Shown here: one piece after another, positions 35,625 to 43,031 of the stretch
How the letters are laid out: every line of letters begins with the position of its first letter
Position numbering within the stretch: the first letter of the stretch is position 1
Assembly (NCBI GenBank): GCA_942493075.1
Contig: OW818681.1
Coordinates: forward strand, 1,488,001-1,552,000
Source: JBBQYD01 sp942493075
GTDB taxonomy: Bacteria > Verrucomicrobiota > Verrucomicrobiia > Limisphaerales > UBA8199
DNA length: 64,000 nucleotides
Direction: 5' to 3'
The notes under the pieces: model-generated
What the model saw: only the letters and a program-made list of their open reading frames with translations
What the model was told of the DNA's origin: nothing
The model's database searches: none
Position numbers and translations under genes: made by a program

Positions 35625-36221
35625 ATGGAAGTAGAAATGCCAAATAGCCTTTTAGCGGTATCAGCCAGCGGTAATCCCGAGCTATCAGCCTGGTACTGCG
35701 CCCGCACTAAGCCAAAGAACGAGCATCTGGCGGCGGCCAACATCCGTCGCAGCCTGGGGCTGGAGGTTTTTCAGCCACGTCTGCGTTCCGAACAGGTAAC
35801 ATGTCGTGGAGTGATCAAGAATGTCACTGAACCGCTGTTTCCCTGTTACATATTTATTCGATGTAATCTCAGCGAGAGTTCGCAGCAAGTGCGTCACACC
35901 TTTGGGGTGAGCAGCCTGGTGAATTTCGGACATATGGTGCCGAAGGTGCCTGATTCGGTGATTTCGGAACTGCAGGATTGTTTTGGTGAGCAAGAGATCA
36001 TGCCTATGAATAATCATCCGGTCGTTGGCGATGATGTGACCGTCGGTTCGGGCGCTTTCTTTGGCATGCGAGCGGTGGTGCTGCGATCCTGGCCGGCCAA
36101 ACGGCGCGTTCAGATTCTGTTGGATATCCTGGGACGGCCGACACCGATTGAGGTGCATAGCAGCCTGGTGACTTTAGATTCGAAACCTATGGCTCGGATG
36201 GTTCCGGCCCTGGCGTTGTAG
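35625..36221 (+). CDS. NusG/RfaH-like specialised antiterminator
   Basis: 198 residues (an ATG at 35637 is an alternative start). The N-terminal NGN domain is clear: AWYCARTKPKNEHLAAANI, VFQPRLRSEQ, EPLFPCYIFIRC (the RNA-polymerase-facing aromatic/FPGY-like motif), then FGVSSLVNFG. The C-terminal KOW-like part is VGDDVTVGSGAFFGMRAVVL...RVQILLDILGR. It belongs to the RfaH/UpxY type that keeps RNA polymerase running through long capsule operons. Placed as the first gene of the ~28-kb exopolysaccharide operon after a long untranslated region, as in Bacteroides upxY loci. It probably loads on the leader and lets transcription pass internal terminators such as 51842-51887 (inference). Confidence 0.88.
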   Translation: MEVEMPNSLLAVSASGNPELSAWYCARTKPKNEHLAAANIRRSLGLEVFQPRLRSEQVTCRGVIKNVTEPLFPCYIFIRCNLSESSQQVRHTFGVSSLVNFGHMVPKVPDSVISELQDCFGEQEIMPMNNHPVVGDDVTVGSGAFFGMRAVVLRSWPAKRRVQILLDILGRPTPIEVHSSLVTLDSKPMARMVPALAL

Positions 36222-36242
36222 AGCATCGCTGGATAGGTTTTC

Positions 36243-36262
36243 CTCCGGCGATTTAGCCGGAG
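36243..36262 (+). repeat. Perfect hairpin between antiterminator and sugar transferase
   Basis: CTCCGGC-GATTTA-GCCGGAG, a 7-bp stem 21 bases after the stop, without a T-run. It may be an attenuator or RNA-processing element within the operon. The ~220 bases before the next start show nothing else. Confidence 0.5.
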
Positions 36263-36481
36263 ATTGTTAAACATCCTGCTGGTTTCTTAACTGATCCTGC
36301 AGAGACAGATGGAAAATGGGTTCAACGGTGCGCCGGGATGGCCGGCCGCCACGCTGAAAAGTGAAGCAGTAATTGCTGCAACACCAAGTGCGGAGCCCTA
36401 TACGAATTTCATGGTTTAGTTACGCCTCGGTGGTGCTTGCCGGCGCGGTCAGAAGCAAAGCAGAGGGAAGAAAAATTCAGC

Positions 36482-37282
36482 ATGAACTCTATCGAAAAAA
36501 ATGTCGGGTTTGTCCCTGGGAGCGAAGCCACCGCTCCACGGGTTGAACTCTGGAAGCGAGCCCTCGACATTGCCTGCATTATTCTCGCTCTGCCGCTCCT
36601 CGTGCCATTAGGTTTCTGCCTTGGCTTGCTGATTAAGATCGTTTCGCCTGGTCCTGTTCTCTTTCGCGCCCACCGTGTGGGTTTGCACGGCAATCTTTTC
36701 TACTGCCTCAAGTTTAGAACCATGAAGGTCAATGCTGACACTTCGGGGCATCAGCAGTACACCGCGCAACTGATTCAGAATCCCAATGCGCCTATGATCA
36801 AATTGGATAACAAGGACCCGCGCATCATCCCCTTCGGAAAACTCATTCGCGCAACCGGTTTGGACGAGCTTCCGCAATTGATCAATGTGCTCCGGGGCGA
36901 GATGAGCATTGTGGGGCCTCGCCCGTCATTGCCTTACGAGCACAAAGAGTTTTTGCCCTGGCACAAAAAGCGTTGCGACACTCTTCCCGGTTTGACCGGC
37001 CTCTGGCAGGTTTCCGGCAAGAATAACACAACCTTCGAACGGATGATGGAACTGGACATTTGGTATAGCCGGAACAAATCCGTCTCACTGGATCTCTCGA
37101 TTATGCTGAGGACGCCCTATGCGATCTTCAAGCAGGTGGTCGAGGGACGCAGGCGCGCGAAGGAAGCCGGTGCTGTCCGGACCGCTCCAGCAGATGTTTC
37201 TAGTCAGGCATCCCGCAAAGCCTCTCCGTCGGTTCGTGGCCTTAAGGTGGCCAGTCATTTTTTGAACTCCCTCCTCCATTAG
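36482..37282 (+). CDS. Undecaprenyl-phosphate sugar-phosphate transferase
   Basis: The ATG at 36482 follows GAGGGAAG; the frame is open to 36437 but that start is weaker. 266 residues. It is the catalytic half of the WcaJ/WbaP family: one membrane segment (DIACIILALPLLVPLGFCLG), then VSPGPVLFRAHRVG, FYCLKFRTMKVNAD, DPRIIPFGKLIRATGLDELP, NVLRGEMSIVGPRPSLP and LPGLTGLWQVSGKNN, all family blocks. It has no N-terminal four-helix or CoA-binding domain, so it is a minimal monotopic enzyme. It puts the first sugar phosphate on undecaprenyl phosphate at the inner membrane and starts the repeat unit. The sugar is not predictable. Confidence 0.93.
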   Translation: MNSIEKNVGFVPGSEATAPRVELWKRALDIACIILALPLLVPLGFCLGLLIKIVSPGPVLFRAHRVGLHGNLFYCLKFRTMKVNADTSGHQQYTAQLIQNPNAPMIKLDNKDPRIIPFGKLIRATGLDELPQLINVLRGEMSIVGPRPSLPYEHKEFLPWHKKRCDTLPGLTGLWQVSGKNNTTFERMMELDIWYSRNKSVSLDLSIMLRTPYAIFKQVVEGRRRAKEAGAVRTAPADVSSQASRKASPSVRGLKVASHFLNSLLH

Positions 37283-37320
37283 CTCGGAAACCAAACGCCA
37301 TAAAAGCCATACAGAAACCT

Positions 37321-38469
37321 ATGAGTAATCCCTTGAAAGTCGGTGTGGTCGGGTGCGGTTATTGGGGGCCCAACCTGATTCGCAATTTTCGCATGCTGTC
37401 GGACTGCCAGCTCAAGATGGTATGCGATTTGAGCGAGGAACGTCTCAAGCACATGCGTTCACTCTACCCGGAGGTAGAGACCACCAGCGACTACAAGCAC
37501 ATGCTCAACGGTGCGGGGCTTGATGTGATTGTGGTGGCCACTTCTGTGAAGTGGCACTATTCGATGGCGAAAGCGGCGTTGGAAGCCGGCAAACATACCT
37601 TCATAGAAAAGCCCATGGCTGCTTCTTCCGCTGAGTGCGAGGAGCTGATTGCGATCGCGAAGAAAAACGGTCTCACTCTGATGACGGGGCACACGTTCCT
37701 TTACTCTCCCGCGGTGCGGAAGATCAAAGAGATCGTGGACCGTGGCGACATCGGTGAAATCCGGTATATATCGGCGCGCCGTTTGAATCTTGGGCTCTTT
37801 CAAAAGGATATCAACGTCGCCTGGGATCTTGCGCCGCACGATTTATCCATCATCCTGCACATTTTCGAGGAAGCTCCTATCAGTGTGAATTGCCGCGGAA
37901 GCGCCCACGTGACCCCGGGCATTGAGGATGTCACCTCGATGTGCCTCACGTTCAAGAAGGATCGTTCAGCCATCGTTCAAAGCAGTTGGCTTGACCCGCG
38001 CAAGATCCGCGAGATGACGATCGTGGGAAGCAAGCGCATGATCGTCTATGATGATGTTGCTCCGCTGGAGAAGATCCGGATTTTCGATGCGCGTGTTGAG
38101 ACACCGCCGCACTACGACACGTTTGCCGAATTCCATTACGCCTATCATTACGGGGACGTGTACGCTCCTTATATCAAACAAGAGGAACCCCTTCGAACTG
38201 AGTGCCAGCACTTCCTGGACTGCATCAAAACTGGCCGAAAGCCCGTGTCCAGTGGTGAGCAAGGCCTTCAACTCGTTCGGATTCTCGAAGCGTCCTCTCA
38301 GTCGCTCAAGCAGAATGGTGGTGCGGTGGATCTGGGCGATTACCAGGCACCTGCGCTCGTAGCTGCAAAAGTTGACGGTGGATCGAATGGCAATGGCAAT
38401 GGGGCAGGGAAGCTTGTGGCGCGCCGAAATAGCCGGAAACGCCCGACTTCTCCCGAAGTGAGTATTTAA
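37321..38469 (+). CDS. Gfo/Idh/MocA oxidoreductase, WlbA/WbpB-like
   Basis: 382 residues. An N-terminal Rossmann domain begins KVGVVGCGYWGPNLIRNF (GxGxxG), with the EKP catalytic-lysine motif in HTFIEKPMAAS and MTGHTFLYSPAV, then DLAPHDLSII, typical of WlbA. WlbA/WbpB oxidise the 3-OH of UDP-GlcNAc-uronic acid with NAD(H). The next gene is a WlbB-like acetyltransferase, and a DegT aminotransferase plus a fused copy of both activities lie 18 kb downstream, so a UDP-2,3-diacetamido-uronic acid pathway is likely (inference). The Gly/Asn-rich and Arg/Lys-rich C-terminal tail (GGSNGNGNGAGKL) is unusual and may be disordered. Confidence 0.9.
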   Translation: MSNPLKVGVVGCGYWGPNLIRNFRMLSDCQLKMVCDLSEERLKHMRSLYPEVETTSDYKHMLNGAGLDVIVVATSVKWHYSMAKAALEAGKHTFIEKPMAASSAECEELIAIAKKNGLTLMTGHTFLYSPAVRKIKEIVDRGDIGEIRYISARRLNLGLFQKDINVAWDLAPHDLSIILHIFEEAPISVNCRGSAHVTPGIEDVTSMCLTFKKDRSAIVQSSWLDPRKIREMTIVGSKRMIVYDDVAPLEKIRIFDARVETPPHYDTFAEFHYAYHYGDVYAPYIKQEEPLRTECQHFLDCIKTGRKPVSSGEQGLQLVRILEASSQSLKQNGGAVDLGDYQAPALVAAKVDGGSNGNGNGAGKLVARRNSRKRPTSPEVSI

Positions 38470-38503
38470 TAGCTGACCACTTCAAAGCTGACTCCGCTCT
38501 ATC

Positions 38504-38995
38504 GTGAACTACAAGGATCACCAACTCATCGCTCCAGACGTTAAGCTGGGCAAGAACGCCCGCGTCTTCGGCTTTGCGAATCTCTACGGGTGCGAAGTAG
38601 GGGACGATTCGAAGGTCGGTACGTTCGTTGAGATTCAGAAGGGCGCGAAGATTGGCAAGCGGTGCAAGATTTCCAGCCACACCTTCATTTGCGAAGGAGT
38701 GGTTATTGAAGACGAAGTTTTCGTGGGGCATGGGGTGACGTTCACCAATGATCTTTACCCTCGCGCGACGAACCCTGACGGCTCGCCACAGACCGATGCG
38801 GATTGGAAATGTATTGCCACATTAGTGAAAAAGGGTGCGTCGATCGGTTCTGGAGCCACGATCTTGTGCGGCATTACCATTGGCGAACGAGCGATCATTG
38901 GCGCTGGCAGCGTGGTGACAAAGGACGTTCCGCCCGGGGTTACCGTTGCAGGTAATCCTGCTCGACCGATGCAAAAGAAGGTAGCTGTTGGTTGA
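38504..38995 (+). CDS. Hexapeptide-repeat N-acetyltransferase, WlbB/WbpD-like
   Basis: 163 residues from a GTG at 38504. Left-handed beta-helix hexapeptides run the whole length (VKLGKNARVFGFANLYGCEV, GKRCKISSHTFICEGVVIED, VGHGVTFTNDLYPRA, IGSGATILCGITIGERAIIG, AGSVVTKDVPPGVTVAGNPA). The FTNDLYPRA loop and the final NPAR motif are those of the WlbB/WbpD sugar N-acetyltransferases, which acetylate the 3-amino group of the UDP-diamino uronic acid with acetyl-CoA. It starts 34 bp after the oxidoreductase. Two such activities exist in the window, split here and fused at 57274. Confidence 0.9.
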   Translation: MNYKDHQLIAPDVKLGKNARVFGFANLYGCEVGDDSKVGTFVEIQKGAKIGKRCKISSHTFICEGVVIEDEVFVGHGVTFTNDLYPRATNPDGSPQTDADWKCIATLVKKGASIGSGATILCGITIGERAIIGAGSVVTKDVPPGVTVAGNPARPMQKKVAVG

Positions 38996-39004
38996 TAACC
39001 CAGG

Positions 39005-40057
39005 GTGGTTCGTGGGCAGAATGCGCTGAACGCTAAGATTTCAAATTTAGAATCTCAGTTCGCAGATTGGGATTCGCTGACCAGGTCGCGTGAGGACTGC
39101 CAGTTTTTCCAACTCAGCGCCTGGCCGAGGGTGTTGGCAGAAAGTTATGGCCACCGCCCAATCCTCCTGACCATCGGGGCGGGAGCCAGCCGGGACCTGC
39201 TTCCTTTGATGGAGGTTGCCAGCCCGATCACCGGCAGGAGAGGGGTCTCTCTGCCATTTGCGGATTTTTGCCAGCCGCTTGCTCAGGACCAGCAGTCTGT
39301 GGCCCAGCTCCAGCGGATGGCCTTGGCGGAGGGCAAACGCCGGCGATGGAGATATGTAGAGTTTCGCGGGCCTTGTTTGGTAGAAGGAGCACAGCCCTCT
39401 CTATCGTTTCACGAGCATGTTCTTGGTTTGCAGGGTGGCGCAGAGGCAATGCTGGCACGATGCGAACCCTCAGTTCGGCGTGCCATTCGCAAAGGTGCCC
39501 AGTCGGGATTAAAGATAAGCGTCGGTCGTTCACCAGCGGATATTGAAGTGTTTTACAAACTGCACAGCATGACTCGGAAGCGTCACGGGTTGCCCCCGCA
39601 GCCGTTCCGATTTTTTGAGAGCATCGCGCGGCACGTGTTTGAGATTCGCGCGGGTTTTGCTGTTATCGCGCGTTTGGATGGTCGCCCGGTCGCTGCAAAT
39701 GTATTTTTTCGGAATGGACGTGAAGCCATCTACAAGTACGGCGCGTCGGATTTCGCTTATCAGCAGTTGCGTCCCAGCAACCTGGTGATGTGGGAAGGAA
39801 TGAAGGCCTGCGCTGCCGAAGGCGCGGAATCCCTGCATCTGGGGCGCACCTCAATCTCGAATGAAGGGCTCCGGCGGTTTAAACTGGGTTTTGGCGCGCA
39901 GGAGACGACTCTGCGCTATTATCGTTACGATTTTCGGCAATCGAATTTTGTCACCGTTCACGATCGGGCTGACACGTGGATGAACCGCGTCTTCGGCTTG
40001 ATGCCTTCCTCACTCCTCCGCATCTGCGGCAGGATTCTTTATCCACACTTGTCTTGA
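39005..40057 (+). CDS. FemAB/GNAT-type acyltransferase of the exopolysaccharide locus
   Basis: 350 residues from a GTG. The fold is a doubled GNAT: an N-terminal half (SREDCQFFQLSAWPRVLAES) and a C-terminal acetyltransferase-6 half (FYKLHSMTRKRHGLPPQPFR, FAVIARLDGRPVAANVFFRN, YKYGASDFAYQQLRPSNLVMW, GRTSISNEGLRRFKLGFGAQ). These blocks are those of the FemAB-like proteins found in exosortase/PEP-CTERM exopolysaccharide loci. FemAB enzymes move aminoacyl groups from tRNA; the target here may be the polysaccharide or a lipid-linked sugar (inference). It is encoded 9 bp behind the acetyltransferase gene. Confidence 0.82.
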   Translation: MVRGQNALNAKISNLESQFADWDSLTRSREDCQFFQLSAWPRVLAESYGHRPILLTIGAGASRDLLPLMEVASPITGRRGVSLPFADFCQPLAQDQQSVAQLQRMALAEGKRRRWRYVEFRGPCLVEGAQPSLSFHEHVLGLQGGAEAMLARCEPSVRRAIRKGAQSGLKISVGRSPADIEVFYKLHSMTRKRHGLPPQPFRFFESIARHVFEIRAGFAVIARLDGRPVAANVFFRNGREAIYKYGASDFAYQQLRPSNLVMWEGMKACAAEGAESLHLGRTSISNEGLRRFKLGFGAQETTLRYYRYDFRQSNFVTVHDRADTWMNRVFGLMPSSLLRICGRILYPHLS

Positions 40058-40149
40058 ATGCGTAAGGGCTAAAGCATGCAGGCCAGGACCAGCAAATATC
40101 ACTGACAGTATATTAAGACTTCTCTCTCACTTGCTTTAGCGTTCTCCGT

Positions 40150-42483
40150 ATGAATCGTCCCCAACCAGTTCCTCCGCAGGCATCGGGCATTAAGCCTGCG
40201 GACCTTTTACACGTCTTTTTCCGGCACAAATGGAAGATCCTCGTGATCTCCGTGCTTGGTGTCATCGGCTATTTTGTTGCTCCGTTTGTTGTTCCTGTAC
40301 CGTATCAGTCGGAGGCCAAGCTGATGATCCGGTACGTGGCAGCGCCAAAGACCCCGGACCAAACAGCTCAGGGCGGGGTGAATCCAGATCCTCGCGGGGA
40401 AGGGGTGATGCCCGCTGAAGTGGATATTTTAACGAGTCGTGATACCGCAGAACAGGTCGTGAATATCTTCGGTCCTGAGAAGATTCTGGCGAAAATGGGC
40501 GGCGGAAATGATAAGTCAAAAGCCATTGCGATCGTCCATGCGGGCATTGTCGCCGAAGTTGGGCGCAGGGGGAATGTTATGCGCGTCATTTTCGAACATC
40601 CCGATCCAGAGGTCGTACAACCAGTACTGAGGCAGGTCGTCGAATCCTATCTCAAGCGCCACTCCGCTATTCGAACCGGAGGCGCATTGGATCAGTTCTT
40701 AACGCAGGAAACCGACCAGCTCCGTTCTCAATTCCTGCAGACGGACGAGGAACTGCGCAAAATCAAAGCCAAGGCAGGGGTCATGTCCCTCGATGAGGCC
40801 AAGAAAGCCTATAGCGATCAAATAGCCAGCTTTCGCCAGCAGATTTTCGCCGCTGAAGCTGAGCTTGGCGAACGCCAGGCTGCCGTTACTGAGATGGCAA
40901 GTGTGCTCAACATCCCTCTGGGAACCAATCTCTCTCTCTCTTTGGCATCCTCAAATCGTTCAGATGTCAGCAACCAAGTGGCTACAGCTAAGACTCAACC
41001 CGCTGAAGCGCCACCTGAAAAAGTTGCAGAGTATCGCCGAATCTCCGCTCTGGTGGATACCTATCTGAAACGCGAACAAGAACTGCTGCTCCAGTTTTCC
41101 GACGGAAGCACACGGGTGAAGACGATTCGCGAGCAGTTGACCCAAGCCCAGAAGCAAAAGTCTCAGCTCGAAACTGAAACCCCGTCCTTGCTCTCGGTTC
41201 AGGTGGCCTCTAACAAATCATCGGAGGGCAGTGATCCGCAGGCCAAGGCCAGAGAGGTTTTGATGCAGGAATCAGCCCGAGTTTTGGCAGCCATTTCCAA
41301 GATAAAGATCCTCACAGAACAGCTCGAAAAAGTTCGCAAAGAGGCTTCCACTGTCCTTGATGCCGAGGGCACGATCGCCGAATTGCAAATGCGCCGCGAT
41401 CAGCAGGAATCCAAGTACAAAGCGTTTTACGTCAGCCTGGAGCAGGCCCGCATCTCGGAGCGTTTCGATAACGGCAAAGTCTCCAACATCAGCCCTATCC
41501 AAGATCCGACGCCGCCTGCCCGCGACGTATCTAAGCTCAAAAAGATCCGGCTGGGTTTATTGGTCGGTGGATTTGGCTTTGCTCTGGCGCTCGCATTTCT
41601 CCTAGAGATGTATATCGACCCCAGCGTGAAGCGCCCGGAGGATATCCAAGTGAAAGTCGGTTTGCCACTGTTCATGTCCATCCCGGTTCTGGAGATCAAT
41701 GGCAAATCCAAGGCATTGAAAGGTTCACGCGTCGCTCTGCTAACAGCCGGCGAAGGCAAGGCCGAGGGCAGCGACAAGGACAACAGTCCCACTGCTGGTG
41801 CAACCATGAGTGTGGCTCCTGTTTCTGAGCTTGACCTTCCTGCGTGGTCACCCGAGCACAAGATGCGCCCCTATTCCGAAGCACTGCGCGATCGGTTGAT
41901 CAACTATTTCGAGGCAAACAACATGGTTCATAAGCCCAAGCTTGTCGCCGTTACGAGTTGTGGTGAAGGGGCAGGGGTATCGAGCGTGGCGGCTGGATTG
42001 GCAGCATCCTTATCCGAGACGGGGGAAGGTAATGTGTTATTGGTAGATATGAACCAAGCCAATGGCTCTGCCAAACAATTCTTCCGTGGGGACCTGGCCT
42101 ACGGCATCGACGAAGCCCTTGAAAAAGATAAGCGCGACAGCGCGTTGGTGCAGGACAACCTTTATGTCGTTAGCGAGACTGCGTCGGGTCCGGATCAACT
42201 CCCGAGCATGCTGCCCAAGCGGTTTAAGAACCTGGTGCCTAAGTTAAAGGCGAGCGACTACGACTACATCATTTTTGACATGCCGCCCGTCACGCAAGTC
42301 AGCCTCACTCCACGGCTCTCGCGGTTCATGGACATGACATTGATCGTCGCTGAGGCCGAGAAAACCAGCAAGGACCTTGTGAAACAAGCTGGCGCGCTGC
42401 TGGGAGAATCCAAGAGCCACGTGGGAGTCGTCCTGAACAAGAGCAAATCTTACGTTCCCAAACGACTCGTGCAGGAACTGTGA
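40150..42483 (+). CDS. Wzc-like chain-length/BY-kinase protein with degenerate Walker A
   Basis: 777 residues. A Wzz-type N-terminus has a first membrane segment at ~29-50 (ILVISVLGVIGYFVAPFVV), a large periplasmic part with coiled coils (residues ~190-440) and a second membrane segment at ~467-487. The cytoplasmic kinase-like domain has TSCGEGAGVSSVAAGLAASL at ~600-618, LLVDMN (Walker A') at ~630 and YIIFDMPP (Walker B) at ~707. The Walker A lysine of GEGKST is replaced by Val (GAGVSS), and the tail has no Tyr cluster. So it may bind but hardly hydrolyse ATP and probably is not a working tyrosine kinase. Role: control of polymer length and export together with the Wza-like protein. Confidence 0.9.
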   Translation: MNRPQPVPPQASGIKPADLLHVFFRHKWKILVISVLGVIGYFVAPFVVPVPYQSEAKLMIRYVAAPKTPDQTAQGGVNPDPRGEGVMPAEVDILTSRDTAEQVVNIFGPEKILAKMGGGNDKSKAIAIVHAGIVAEVGRRGNVMRVIFEHPDPEVVQPVLRQVVESYLKRHSAIRTGGALDQFLTQETDQLRSQFLQTDEELRKIKAKAGVMSLDEAKKAYSDQIASFRQQIFAAEAELGERQAAVTEMASVLNIPLGTNLSLSLASSNRSDVSNQVATAKTQPAEAPPEKVAEYRRISALVDTYLKREQELLLQFSDGSTRVKTIREQLTQAQKQKSQLETETPSLLSVQVASNKSSEGSDPQAKAREVLMQESARVLAAISKIKILTEQLEKVRKEASTVLDAEGTIAELQMRRDQQESKYKAFYVSLEQARISERFDNGKVSNISPIQDPTPPARDVSKLKKIRLGLLVGGFGFALALAFLLEMYIDPSVKRPEDIQVKVGLPLFMSIPVLEINGKSKALKGSRVALLTAGEGKAEGSDKDNSPTAGATMSVAPVSELDLPAWSPEHKMRPYSEALRDRLINYFEANNMVHKPKLVAVTSCGEGAGVSSVAAGLAASLSETGEGNVLLVDMNQANGSAKQFFRGDLAYGIDEALEKDKRDSALVQDNLYVVSETASGPDQLPSMLPKRFKNLVPKLKASDYDYIIFDMPPVTQVSLTPRLSRFMDMTLIVAEAEKTSKDLVKQAGALLGESKSHVGVVLNKSKSYVPKRLVQEL

Positions 42484-42489
42484 GAGGGG

Positions 42490-42550
42490 TTGAGGGTTGA
42501 AAGTTGAAGGTTGAAAGAGGGCCGGCGAAGCGGGGTGAAGGTTGAAGGGG
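42490..42550 (-). repeat. Heptanucleotide array 6 (left of four-helix gene)
   Basis: Four units TTGAGGG, TTGAAAG, TTGAAGG, TTGAAAG (42490-42517), a decayed interval, then GTGAAGG, TTGAAGG. It starts 7 bases after the Wzc stop and is the reverse complement type of array 7. Confidence 0.85.
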
Positions 42551-42583
42551 CAGGGGAGGACTTGTCCAAAACAAGAGAAGCGG

Positions 42584-42946
42584 ATGTTTAACTACGAGAA
42601 GCTGCAAGTCTGGGACGAAGCAATTGCCTTTGCCAGCTTGGTTTACTCAGTTACTCAGAAGTTCCCAGACACAGAACGATTTGGATTAGTTACTCAGATG
42701 CGGAGAGCTGCTGTATCTGTCTCCTCGAACATCGCTGAAGGCAGTTCTCGGTCATCGCGAGAGGATTTTGCACGTTTTCTTGAGATTGCCACAGGATCGT
42801 TGTTTGAGGTCGTTTCCCAAGCTGCAATTGCGAAGAAACAGGTACTTTTGTCAGAGGCCGAATACATGAGCATTTACGAGGCTGGCGAAAAACAGGTGCG
42901 AATGCTCAGCGGCTTAAGGAAATCCCTAAAAGAACACCGCTCTTGA
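42584..42946 (+). CDS. Four-helix-bundle protein (S23/IVP family)
   Basis: 120 residues from the ATG at 42584 (MFNYEKLQVWDEAIAFASLV). The family blocks are clear: YEKLQVWDEAI, TQKFPDTERFGLVTQMRRAA, VSVSSNIAEGSSRSSREDFA, FLEIATGSLFEVVSQ. These proteins were first seen in intervening sequences of 23S rRNA genes and also appear as Avd of diversity-generating retroelements; their cellular role is mostly unknown, with RNA binding proposed. Here it stands alone between two inverted 7-bp repeat arrays inside the exopolysaccharide operon, which suggests that gene plus arrays were inserted as a unit. It has no obvious link to polysaccharide synthesis. Confidence 0.9.
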   Translation: MFNYEKLQVWDEAIAFASLVYSVTQKFPDTERFGLVTQMRRAAVSVSSNIAEGSSRSSREDFARFLEIATGSLFEVVSQAAIAKKQVLLSEAEYMSIYEAGEKQVRMLSGLRKSLKEHRS

Positions 42947-42952
42947 AGAGCC

Positions 42953-43023
42953 TTCAACATTCAACCATCGACCCTCTGCAGTTGTCGGTCACTACTCTCA
43001 ACATTCAACCTTCAACTCTCAAC
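42953..43023 (+). repeat. Heptanucleotide array 7 (right of four-helix gene)
   Basis: TTCAACA, TTCAACC, ATCGACC at 42953-42973, a diverged middle, then CTCAACA, TTCAACC, TTCAACT, CTCAACC at 42996-43023. It is in inverted orientation to array 6 and ends 8 bases before the next start codon. Confidence 0.85.
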
Positions 43024-43031
43024 CCCTTCGA

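Noticed and set aside
4615..43023. Diversity-generating retroelement from an RT plus a four-helix (Avd-like) protein
   Set aside because: The RT is inside a group II intron with domain V and VI, the four-helix gene is 37 kb away, and I see no template/variable repeat pair with adenine-specific changes near either.
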